From positions 1 to 12,276 of the forward strand of contig CAYRNC010000052.1 in the NCBI GenBank assembly GCA_964425645.1: DNA of 12,276 bases, written 5' to 3'. The stretch comes from CAYRNC01 sp964425645. GTDB lineage: Bacteria > Bacillota > Clostridia > Peptostreptococcales > Anaerovoracaceae. The stretch's first letter is position 1; the number at the start of each line of letters is the position of its first letter. This document shows positions 1-7,083 of the stretch, piece by piece. The translations under genes were made by a program, and so were the position numbers. A model generated the notes under the pieces. It saw nothing but the letters and a program-made list of their open reading frames with translations. It had not been told where the DNA came from and did not search any database.

Positions 1-22
1 ACCCGGAATGGGTCTTTTTTTT
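1..22 (+). terminator. Partial intrinsic terminator of a plus-strand gene left of the window
   Basis: ACCC at 1-4 pairs with GGGT at 10-13 around a five-base loop and is followed by eight T residues (15-22). C14 could pair with a G just outside the window, so the stem is probably longer than what is visible. It would end a plus-strand transcript coming from the left. Read on the minus strand, the same hairpin lies just downstream of the MATE gene stop codon and could serve as its terminator too, but the needed T-run would lie outside the window. Confidence 0.5.
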
Positions 23-42
23 ATTTGTTTGGGCAATTCATT

Positions 43-1395
43 TTACAACTTGCCCTTTGAACGAATAAAGCTGTAGTGATAAATGTCCTTGCATTTATTA
101 AACATATAAACAGACAGTGCCAATGTCCCTATTTCAGCAAAAACGATGGTAAACCATACTCCGTCCAGTTTGAAAAACAAAGGCAGCGTAAAAGCCCCTA
201 TAAGTACCATTATAAGGCCTCTGCTCAAAGATATGATTGCGGATATTATACCGTTGCCGTAAGCAGTAAAAAAGCCGGAGGCAAATACATTAATCCCCGT
301 AAACAAAAAAGCTATGGATATCAGCCTTATTCCCCTCACAGCCATTCGATAGACCAAAGAATCCGCATCCACAAAAATCATCGCCAAAACGGGAGCCTCC
401 GCCAGCGCAAGAACAGCCACGGCTATCGAGGATACGAAAATGAAATTTCTTGAGTACCTTAGAAATGTATTCACTTTAATATAATCTTTAGCGCCGTAAT
501 AATAGCTTATCAGAGGGCCTACACCTGTAATAAAGCCAAGGTGTATTGAAATGAGCAGGTAATGTGAATTCAATACGATACTGAGAGCCGCAACGCCGTC
601 CTCCCCCGCCAGTCCCAATACGATAGCATTAAAAACGTATACGGTGACCGCGACCGATGATTCGGAAACCATTTCCGAGGAACCGTTCAAAAGACTGTTT
701 CTAATATAGCCCATATCTAATCTGGGAACGACGAGCTTGAGTTTTGTTTTCTGGGTAATAAAATATATTACGCCCAGTATCATTACGGTAGCCTGTCCTG
801 CTGCCGTGGCCCAGCCGGCACCCGCTATGCCCCAGTCGAGAAGGACTATGAACACGTAATCGAGGAAAATGTGCACGATGCCGCCGGACAGATAAAGAAA
901 AAGTACAAAACCGGGCCGTCCGTCCACCCGTATGAAATATTCAAGCAAAACGCCGAGAAAGGCGGCGGGAAGGGCAAGTATAAGAATCCATGCATAATCC
1001 ATGCAGTAGACCCACAGCCTGTCCGTTGCCCCAAGCATTTTAACTAGGTCCTCCAGAAATATCAACCCGGCAAGTGTCATACCGGCGCCGGTCAATAAAG
1101 CCATACAGCAGATAAGGGAGAATTTCTCGTTTGCCTCGCGTTGATCGCCCTCCCCCATCTTTATAGCCACCAAGGCGCTAGAGCCCGCAGCCAGCATAAT
1201 GGAAATACCCCACCCCAGCCCCGAAATCGGATACACAATATTTATGGCGGCCATGGCATCTGAGCTCACAAAATTGGCCACGAAAATAGCATCTACCAAA
1301 TAGTACAATGCGATAAAAACCAGCATGACCACCGAGGGGGTTACAAAGCCGGCAAATTTCTTAGGGCTTACACCTTCACCAAACAGATGCTCCAC
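43..1395 (-). CDS. MATE family multidrug/Na+ (or H+) antiporter
   Basis: This is a 450-residue polytopic membrane protein of the multidrug and toxic compound extrusion family, which exports organic cations or other toxic compounds in exchange for Na+ or H+ across the cytoplasmic membrane. Length and hydrophobicity pattern fit the usual 12-helix MATE fold. Family-like segments include the first helix with LVDAIFVA (residues 33-40), NIVYPISG (52-59), RVDGRP (156-161), LDYVFI (178-183), GIAGAGWAT (189-197), PLISYYYGAKD (294-304) and FFTAYGNG (375-382). The start is a GTG at 1393-1395. A GGAAGGA ribosome binding site lies about 10 bases upstream, and no better start is seen. The gene is divergent from the stress-protein gene and appears to be single-gene transcribed. 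The substrate cannot be deduced. The resemblance is to the MepA-like/DinF-type clades, but this assignment is loose. Confidence 0.9.
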   Translation of the reverse strand: MEHLFGEGVSPKKFAGFVTPSVVMLVFIALYYLVDAIFVANFVSSDAMAAINIVYPISGLGWGISIMLAAGSSALVAIKMGEGDQREANEKFSLICCMALLTGAGMTLAGLIFLEDLVKMLGATDRLWVYCMDYAWILILALPAAFLGVLLEYFIRVDGRPGFVLFLYLSGGIVHIFLDYVFIVLLDWGIAGAGWATAAGQATVMILGVIYFITQKTKLKLVVPRLDMGYIRNSLLNGSSEMVSESSVAVTVYVFNAIVLGLAGEDGVAALSIVLNSHYLLISIHLGFITGVGPLISYYYGAKDYIKVNTFLRYSRNFIFVSSIAVAVLALAEAPVLAMIFVDADSLVYRMAVRGIRLISIAFLFTGINVFASGFFTAYGNGIISAIISLSRGLIMVLIGAFTLPLFFKLDGVWFTIVFAEIGTLALSVYMFNKCKDIYHYSFIRSKGKL

Positions 1396-1400
1396 AATAA

Positions 1401-1440
1401 TCGAATTCCTTCCAATGCATATTATACCTGCTTAATTCGA
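1401..1440. repeat. 7-bp perfect inverted repeat bracketing the MATE promoter -10
   Basis: TCGAATT at 1401-1407 is exactly mirrored by AATTCGA at 1434-1440, with 26 bases between them. The arm centres are 33 bp apart, about three helical turns, and the -10 hexamer of the MATE promoter lies between the arms. This arrangement would suit a repressor binding both arms on one DNA face. Only one arm would fall within the transcript, so an RNA hairpin is unlikely. Because the arms are AT-rich and short, chance remains possible. Confidence 0.35.
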
Positions 1441-1449
1441 CAAAGGAAA
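1421..1449 (-). promoter_or_regulatory. Probable sigma-A type promoter of the MATE gene
   Basis: On the minus strand a consensus TATAAT lies at 1426-1421, about 26 bases upstream of the GTG start. A weak -35 candidate, TTTCCT (1449-1444), is 17 bases further upstream and matches the consensus at only three positions. The -10 is convincing and the -35 is not, which suits a promoter that needs an activator or is kept low. Confidence 0.5.
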
Positions 1450-1508
1450 CAAAAAGTACAGGACTGCAACAGGTGCTTATTTTTTAAGAAACCATCCCGC
1501 TGCGCCCA

Positions 1509-1537
1509 TTGTAATAGTGGTAAATATGGTATATAAT
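1509..1537 (+). promoter_or_regulatory. Probable sigma-A type promoter of the universal stress protein gene
   Basis: TTGTAA (1509-1514, four of six consensus positions) is followed after exactly 17 bases by a perfect TATAAT (1532-1537). The expected transcript start is near 1544, leaving a leader of roughly 40 bases before the coding sequence. No riboswitch-like structure is seen in that leader. Confidence 0.6.
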
Positions 1538-1569
1538 TAAACAATAAAACATGAATCCGCCCTTGCAAT

Positions 1570-1575
1570 AAGGAG
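1570..1575 (+). promoter_or_regulatory. Ribosome binding site that fixes the usp start at GTG 1583
   Basis: AAGGAG lies 7 bases before the GTG at 1583-1585 but only one base before an in-frame TTG at 1577-1579, which is too close to be used. The GTG is therefore preferred. An ATG at 1581 is in another frame and soon reaches a stop. Confidence 0.7.
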
Positions 1576-1582
1576 ATTGAAT

Positions 1583-1963
1583 GTGGCTAAAAATGTTATG
1601 GTTTGCGTTACGCAGCAAAAAACATGTGATCGTTTAATACAATACGGGCACGAATATATCGGTGAAGAAAAAGGTGAACTCTTTATCATCCATGTAGCCC
1701 ACTATCAATTTAAATTTCTGGGAAATTCCCGGGAAGGGGAGGCCCTTGAATATCTCTACGAAAAAGCCATGGAATACGGAGCCCAGCTAACCGTGGTACG
1801 CTCAAACCATGTATTGGATACGCTAGTCGACATGGTGAAAAAATATAGAATAACACACATCATATTGGGCCAGTCCGGAGAAACCATGGACGAAAACAAC
1901 CTGATACAAAAACTCTCCAACCGGGTAAAAAAACACGCGGAAGTCATCGTCATTCCCGCATAA
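1583..1963 (+). CDS. Universal stress protein domain protein (KdpD-like USP type)
   Basis: This 126-residue single-domain protein has the alternating strand-helix pattern of the UspA/adenine nucleotide alpha-hydrolase fold. The first strand is VMVCVTQQKTC (residues 5-15), then a helix, a second strand FIIHVAH (34-40), a long helix (50-66), and strand QLTVV (68-72). A helix over 77-88 leads to strand HIILGQSGE (92-100) and a final strand VIVIP (121-125). The opening segment with two cysteines (C8, C15) resembles the USP domain carried by KdpD sensor kinases. The glycine-rich G-x9-G-S/T loop that binds ATP in many USPs is only partly present: GQSG is there, but the following stretch through NRVKK lacks the second glycine. 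ATP binding is therefore doubtful. The role is probably stress or nucleotide sensing. The gene converges on pfkA with three bases between stop codons. No kdp or other potassium gene lies nearby. Confidence 0.75.
   Translation: MAKNVMVCVTQQKTCDRLIQYGHEYIGEEKGELFIIHVAHYQFKFLGNSREGEALEYLYEKAMEYGAQLTVVRSNHVLDTLVDMVKKYRITHIILGQSGETMDENNLIQKLSNRVKKHAEVIVIPA
1927..1961 (-). terminator. Probable intrinsic terminator of the nine-gene minus-strand operon
   Basis: Just after the pfkA stop codon, the minus strand reads ATGCGGGAA (1961-1953), a ten-base loop, and TTCCGCGT (1942-1935). These arms form eight pairs including one G-T, with one bulged G. One G follows, then seven T residues (1933-1927). This is a credible rho-independent terminator, although the loop is longer than typical. 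It lies wholly within the last codons of the convergent stress-protein gene, so coding and terminator functions share the same bases. Confidence 0.55.
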
Positions 1964-1966
1964 AAA

Positions 1967-2933
1967 CTATCTCGACAATATGTCAGCGAGCTTCATCATA
2001 GCCTCATCCTTGGGTTTTTTCATGGACAAAGCATATGACAGGTCGTAATCCACTATATCAGATCCTTTGATGCCGACGGCCCTGCCGGGACTGCCGGCTT
2101 TTAAAAGTTCAACGGCTTTATATCCCATTCGGCTGGCAAGAATCCTGTCTCTTGCCGTAGGAGAACCGCCTCTTTGGATGTAACCTAAAACCACAACTTT
2201 AGTCTCAAAGCCCGTACGCCTGCAAATTGTATCCGCCAGCGCTTCGGATGAAACATCGGCCCCTTCCGCCATCACGACGATACTGTGAAGCTTGCCCCTG
2301 TTTTTACCCTCTGTTATTTTTCTGCAAATCTCATTTACATCTGCCCTTTGACCGGGGATCAATATGTGCTCGGCGCCCCCTCCAAGCCCCGCATAAAGGG
2401 CAATATCGCCGCAGTTCCTTCCCATTACCTCCACCACTGTACTCCTTCCATGTGACGAAGATGTATCCCTTATATTCCCAATAGCAGAAAGAACGGTGTT
2501 TACAGCCGTGTCAAAACCGATCGTAAAATCCGTATATTCTAAATCATTGTCGATTGTACCGGGAATACCGATTACCGCCACCCCCGCATCAGAAAGCAAA
2601 AGGGCGCCCTTCAGGGAACCATCTCCCCCTATGACTACCAGACCCTCAATTCCGAAATCGTCCAGCGTATCAAGAACACGTCTTGTGCCGTCGGCTGTTA
2701 AAAATGCTTCGCTTCTTGCTGTTCTAAGCACAGTTCCCCCCCCTTTGTATGATATCTGACACAGAGGACAGATCCATCTCCCGAAGATCACCGTTAAGCA
2801 AGCCCTCGTATCCCCGCTCAATACCGTACACTTTTATGCCTGCATATATTGCGCAGCGAACCACAGACCTTATTGCCGCGTTCATTCCCGGAGAATCCCC
2901 GCCGCTTGTCAGCACGCCGATGCTCCTGATCAT
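1967..2933 (-). pseudogene. pfkA: ATP-dependent 6-phosphofructokinase, interrupted by a one-base frameshift
   Basis: PfkA phosphorylates fructose 6-phosphate to fructose 1,6-bisphosphate, the committing step of glycolysis, as a cytoplasmic tetramer. The ATG at 2933-2931 overlaps the dnaE TGA by four bases and has an AAAGGA site 9 bases upstream. The first frame gives the ATP-binding LTSGGDSPGMN and continues to IIQRGG, then leaves frame at an eight-G run and stops after 69 residues. Removing one G restores a 321-residue protein, the usual family length. It carries GGDGS (102-106), PGTIDND (124-130), TSSSHGR (157-163), EVMGRNCGD (168-176) and IQRGGSP (252-258). GGDG and PGT are the signatures of ATP-dependent rather than pyrophosphate-dependent enzymes. 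The downstream frame is open back to a TTG at 2821, so a gene caller may report a 284-residue protein whose first residues are out of the true frame. Family identity is certain. Whether the break is biological is not. Confidence 0.85.
2736..2743 (-). other. Homopolymer G8 frameshift site within pfkA
   Basis: Eight consecutive G residues on the coding strand (C on the plus strand) sit exactly where the two pfkA frames part. Seven Gs would encode Arg-Gly-Gly-Thr-Val-Leu, matching the conserved RGG-T segment of PfkA. Eight Gs give Arg-Gly-Gly-Asn-Cys-Ala and a TAG stop. Such runs are prone to sequencing and replication slippage. Confidence 0.85.
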
Positions 2934-5900
2934 TTCACATTTTCCTTTCCAAGCCGATTTTCCAAAGCGAAAAAGAACTCTGGAACAGGATTTACCCACA
3001 AGTCCGAACCGGCCTTAAGACTTTTTCCTAATGCGGCTATGTAAATCAGTACAGGGGTATCACCGGGATAACAGGTCATAATGGATTTTATATCCTCTAA
3101 AGCCTTTTCTTCATCCATATTATCAGGTATTCTGATTCTTACGGAGCCCCTCAGGCTTGATTCACTGTAACCTTCCATCTCCGATATTCTATCTGCAAGT
3201 ACTTTCGGAACCTCTTCCTCCTTACAGTTGATAACACCCTTTATAACGACCACCTTATCCTCTTCTATAATATCCTTATAGCGTTCAAAGATGTTAGGAA
3301 AGGCGATGACCTCCACGGTTCCGGAAAGGTCTTCTAGTTGTACAAAAGCCATCCTGTTATTTTTTTTTGTCACCAAAGTTTTGACATGAGTGATCATACC
3401 GGCGAGGGTTACCTGCATCCCGTCTTTTACGGGGCTGTCCTCTTCATCCCCGTGCATTATTTCTTCCGCAGTTACCGTGGATATATGTTTTATTTGATCT
3501 TTGTAATCGTCCAAGGGATGACCGCTTATATATACCCCGAGCATCTCTTTTTCCATGGCAATTTTTATATTCTCGGGAAAATCAACCACATCGGGAAGTC
3601 TTCCACCGCAGTCGCCGGTGCTCATTATATCGCTGTTTTCACCGAACATTGAAAGCTGTCCGTTTATGGTTTTTTTTGAGTCGCTTTGAGCGGATTCCAC
3701 TAGACCTTCGTAGACCGCCATATGCTTGGCCCTGTTTTCATTTAGACTGTCAAAAGCTCCCGCCTTAATCAGGCTTTCTATGGCCTTTTTATTGACCTCT
3801 TTTATATCCAGTCCGTGAATAAAACGAAATATATCTGCCGGCCTGGATTTTTCTCTTCGCATGTTCAATATGGCATCGACAACACCTTCTCCGACATTTT
3901 TTACAGCCAACAGACCAAAGCGTATGCAACCGTCCTTTACCGAAAACTTTTTTTCGCTTTCTAAAACATCCGGCGGAAGAATCTTTATGCTCATTTCCTC
4001 ACAGTTGCGGATATATTTGGCCACCTGTGTCGAATCATCCATAACACTGCCCATAAGGGCGGCCATGAACTCCAAAGGATAGTGTGCTTTTAAATAGGCT
4101 GTCTGATAGGCCAGCACCGCATAAGCGGCGCCATGGGATTTGTTGAAGGCATATTCTGCAAATGTCACCATTTGGCTGTATATTTCTTCTGCTGCCTTTT
4201 TGGAAATTCCGTTTCTGATACAGCCTTTGATCTCTACATTGCCGTCAGCATCATCCTTCCCATATATGAAATATTTTTTTTCCTTTTCCATAACATCTCT
4301 TTTTTTCTTCCCCATAGCCCTGCGCACCAGGTCGCTGCGCCCGTAGGTGTACCCGGCAAGATCTCTTACGATTTGCATGACCTGCTCCTGATACACCATG
4401 CAGCCGTAGCTCACTTTTAAGATGGGGGCAAGGGAAGGATCAACATAGGTAATTCCCAGAGGGTTCTTCTTGTTCTCTATATATGTGGGGATAGATGCCA
4501 TAGGGCCCGGCCTGTAAAGAGATATCCCTGCAACTATATCCTCAAAGCAGTCGGGTTTAAGGTTCTTCATAAATTGACGCATACCGCTGCTTTCAAGCTG
4601 AAACACCCCCAGGGTATTTCCGCTGCTGATCAATTCATATACTTTTGGATCGTCATAATCCATCTTGGAGAAATCTATATCCCGATTATGATTTCCCTTT
4701 ATCATCAAAAGCGCATCACGGATAACGGTCAGGTTTCTTAAGCCTAAAAAGTCCATCTTAAGAAGCCCCAGCTCCTCTATTGTGCTCATTGTAAATTGAG
4801 TTGATACTCCCTTTTCGGCTAAATAAAGGGGAACATATTCGCTGATGCTTTCTTTAGAGATCACAACACCCGCTGCATGAGTAGAAGCATGACGAGGCAT
4901 ACCTTCAAGGACCTTGGCCGTGTCAAGCAGTGTCTTTATTCTTTTATCATTTTCGTAATCCGCCCTTAAATCAGGGTTTAGATCTAATGCCCGTTCCAAA
5001 GTCATATTAAGATCAGAAGGAACCTTTTTTGCTATGGCATCCACTTCGGCATATGCCAGATTCATGGCTCTGCCCACATCTCTTATGGCCAATCTGGCTT
5101 TCATGGTTCCAAAGGTGATTATCTGGGCTACCCTATCCTCGCCGTATCGCTCCACAACATAATCGATAACTTCGCCTCTTCTTTCGTAACAGAAATCTAT
5201 ATCGATATCCGGCATGCTGATTCGCTCCGGATTTAAAAAGCGTTCAAAAATAAGACCGTATTTTATCGGATCAATATCCGTTATCCTAAGACAGTAGGCT
5301 ACTAAACTTCCCGCGGCGGAACCTCGACCGGGTCCTACCATAATGCCTCGGCTTTTGGCATACCGAATAAAATCCCACACTATTAAAAAATACTCCACGT
5401 AATCCATGCTTTCAATGGTGGAAAGCTCATATTCCAAACGGTCCCACAGGTCCCCGGAGGGATTTTCATATCGCTCATACATGCCTAAATTACAGAGTTC
5501 TCTTAAATAGGTTTTGTTGTCCTTTTTATCCGGAGCGTTAAATTCGGGCAGATGCAGTTCCCCAAAGCTGTATTCAAAATTGCATTCAGACGCTATCTTC
5601 TGTGTATTTTCAAGGGCTGAAGGAATATCCGAAAATAAAATCTTCATCTCTTCTTCGGATTTCAGATAAAACTGATCGTTGGGAAAGCGCATACGATCAT
5701 CATCATCCACATTTCTCGCCGTTTGTATGCAAAGCAAAATATCATGCGCGGAAGCATCTTCACGCCTTACGTAATGAACATCGTTGGTGGCGGCAAAGGG
5801 TATACCTGTTTCCGCATTCATCCTTTTGAGCATCGGCAGAATGCGTTCCTGTTCCTCCAAGCCGTGATTTTGCAGTTCCAGATAAAAATTTCCCGCTCCG

Positions 5901-6394
5901 AATATATTTAGAAGTTCCAACGCCTCCTTTTTCGCTCCCTCGTAATCGTTAGAAAGAAGCCTGGTCGGTATCTCTCCGGCAAGGCAGGCGGAGAGGGCGA
6001 TAAGACCTTCGCTGTGCTTTCTCAGCACGTTTTTATCAATTCGCGGTTTGTAATAGAAACCTTCCGTATAGCCCGCCGAAACTATTTTCATCAGATTTTT
6101 ATATCCTTTTTCATTTTTAGCGAGCAGCACAAGGTGTCCCTGCCGCTTGTCCAAAACGGGATCCTTGTCCTTCATCGATCTTGCCGCAGTGTAAACCTCA
6201 CAGCCTATAATCGGATGTATCCCCTGTTTTTCAGCCTCCCGATAGAAATCCACGGCACCAAACAGCGCCCCGTGGTCTGTGATGGCCAAGGAGGACATGC
6301 CAAGCTCCTTTGCCCTTGCCAACAGATCCTTTATCCTTGCGGCACCGTCTAGAAGACTATATTCTGTATGAACATGCAAGTGGGTAAAACTCAT
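2930..6394 (-). CDS. dnaE: DNA polymerase III subunit alpha (DnaE)
   Basis: This is the catalytic subunit of a replicative C-family DNA polymerase, 1154 residues, close to the roughly 1160 of E. coli DnaE. The N-terminal PHP domain (about 3-210) has HLHVHT (5-10), TDHG (39-42), GCEVY (64-68) and NDVHY (204-208). Its metal-binding residues look complete, unlike the degenerate E. coli domain, where the first motif reads HLRVH. The palm carries GPGRGSAAGS (354-363), catalytic D396 and D398 in PDIDIDF, and D548 in KMDFLGL. The thumb and fingers follow (about 590-800), then a helix-hairpin-helix region (about 820-880) and a clamp-binding motif QLSMF (913-917). An OB-fold comes next (about 994-1070). 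The domain order is that of DnaE, not PolC, which has an inserted exonuclease. An AGGGAG site lies 7 bases upstream of the ATG. The TGA overlaps the pfkA start, implying translational coupling. Confidence 0.97.
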   Translation of the reverse strand: MSFTHLHVHTEYSLLDGAARIKDLLARAKELGMSSLAITDHGALFGAVDFYREAEKQGIHPIIGCEVYTAARSMKDKDPVLDKRQGHLVLLAKNEKGYKNLMKIVSAGYTEGFYYKPRIDKNVLRKHSEGLIALSACLAGEIPTRLLSNDYEGAKKEALELLNIFGAGNFYLELQNHGLEEQERILPMLKRMNAETGIPFAATNDVHYVRREDASAHDILLCIQTARNVDDDDRMRFPNDQFYLKSEEEMKILFSDIPSALENTQKIASECNFEYSFGELHLPEFNAPDKKDNKTYLRELCNLGMYERYENPSGDLWDRLEYELSTIESMDYVEYFLIVWDFIRYAKSRGIMVGPGRGSAAGSLVAYCLRITDIDPIKYGLIFERFLNPERISMPDIDIDFCYERRGEVIDYVVERYGEDRVAQIITFGTMKARLAIRDVGRAMNLAYAEVDAIAKKVPSDLNMTLERALDLNPDLRADYENDKRIKTLLDTAKVLEGMPRHASTHAAGVVISKESISEYVPLYLAEKGVSTQFTMSTIEELGLLKMDFLGLRNLTVIRDALLMIKGNHNRDIDFSKMDYDDPKVYELISSGNTLGVFQLESSGMRQFMKNLKPDCFEDIVAGISLYRPGPMASIPTYIENKKNPLGITYVDPSLAPILKVSYGCMVYQEQVMQIVRDLAGYTYGRSDLVRRAMGKKKRDVMEKEKKYFIYGKDDADGNVEIKGCIRNGISKKAAEEIYSQMVTFAEYAFNKSHGAAYAVLAYQTAYLKAHYPLEFMAALMGSVMDDSTQVAKYIRNCEEMSIKILPPDVLESEKKFSVKDGCIRFGLLAVKNVGEGVVDAILNMRREKSRPADIFRFIHGLDIKEVNKKAIESLIKAGAFDSLNENRAKHMAVYEGLVESAQSDSKKTINGQLSMFGENSDIMSTGDCGGRLPDVVDFPENIKIAMEKEMLGVYISGHPLDDYKDQIKHISTVTAEEIMHGDEEDSPVKDGMQVTLAGMITHVKTLVTKKNNRMAFVQLEDLSGTVEVIAFPNIFERYKDIIEEDKVVVIKGVINCKEEEVPKVLADRISEMEGYSESSLRGSVRIRIPDNMDEEKALEDIKSIMTCYPGDTPVLIYIAALGKSLKAGSDLWVNPVPEFFFALENRLGKENVK

Positions 6395-6419
6395 AAATAA
6401 TCTCCCTGTTTCTAGTGTG

Positions 6420-7073
6420 TTATATCTTTATCCTCACGTACTTGATAGTTTTTTCAAGCATAAGAAATCTGTTCTCATACAAGGTGGTAAAAAGGCGGGC
6501 AGGAAGCAGGGTGTCGTGAAGGTCCCTTGTACATTCCTCTGCTTTCAGATCTAAAATTTCGCATTCTGAAAGCGTAAAATCAAAAAGATCGTCGCTGTCC
6601 GTCTTGATCTCTATAAAGCCGCCGGGAACCACAGCTTGCCTGTACCCTTTTAAATAACGACGGTGGGTCAGCCGCCGCATAGCGTGGCGGGACTTCGGCC
6701 AGGGGTCGCAGAAATTAATATATATCCCGGAAAGTTCACCTTGACAAAAATAGTCCTCGACCCGATCTATCATTTCCACTAAGCAAAGGGCATTGGAAAC
6801 CCCTTCTTCCTGAATCTTCTGCAAGGCTCTGAGGGCAACACTTTTTCTGCCTTCGGCCCCTAAAAAGAACGCAGACGGCTCCGCTTTGGCCCGGGACACA
6901 AGGAAATTTCCCCTTCCGCAGCCCGGTTCAAAGTAGATTTTGCCGTTAAATCCGGGATTGCGACTCTTCAAAAATTTATTCCAATGACCGGCCATGGATT
7001 TTCCGTCGTCTACAGTATATTCAGCCAGGGCCGCAAGTCGCTCCGCCTCGTTTTTTACCCTGCGCTGCCGCAT
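6420..7073 (-). CDS. trmB: tRNA (guanine-N7-)-methyltransferase TrmB
   Basis: TrmB uses S-adenosylmethionine to methylate guanine 46 in the variable loop of tRNAs in the cytoplasm. The 217-residue protein is of normal family length. The SAM-binding loop is EPGCGRGNF (49-57), where the more common family form has an isoleucine or valine in place of P50. The signature DPWPKSRH (123-130) followed by MRRLTH (132-137) binds tRNA and positions the guanine. IKTD (156-159) and TLYENRF (197-203) correspond to the C-terminal conserved T-x-YE-x-x-F region. A GAGGGGG ribosome binding site lies about 6 bases before the ATG and overlaps the end of the L,D-transpeptidase gene, 10 bases upstream. The gene is followed after 25 bases by dnaE. 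Confidence 0.95.
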   Translation of the reverse strand: MRQRRVKNEAERLAALAEYTVDDGKSMAGHWNKFLKSRNPGFNGKIYFEPGCGRGNFLVSRAKAEPSAFFLGAEGRKSVALRALQKIQEEGVSNALCLVEMIDRVEDYFCQGELSGIYINFCDPWPKSRHAMRRLTHRRYLKGYRQAVVPGGFIEIKTDSDDLFDFTLSECEILDLKAEECTRDLHDTLLPARLFTTLYENRFLMLEKTIKYVRIKI

Positions 7074-7083
7074 ATATTCCCCC

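Noticed and set aside
76..453. 125-codon open frame on the plus strand opposite the MATE gene
   Set aside because: It is antisense to hydrophobic MATE coding sequence, is highly basic with no recognisable motif, and has no promoter.
1508..1545. ATTGT/ACAAT inverted repeat around the stress-protein promoter
   Set aside because: The arms are only five bases and AT-rich, overlap ordinary promoter elements and are easily expected by chance. It does not match a Rex-type TTGTGA-N6-TCACAA site.
2227..2759. Two plus-strand open frames opposite pfkA
   Set aside because: They mirror the conserved pfkA coding sequence and have low-complexity proline and serine-rich translations. They do not explain the pfkA frame break.
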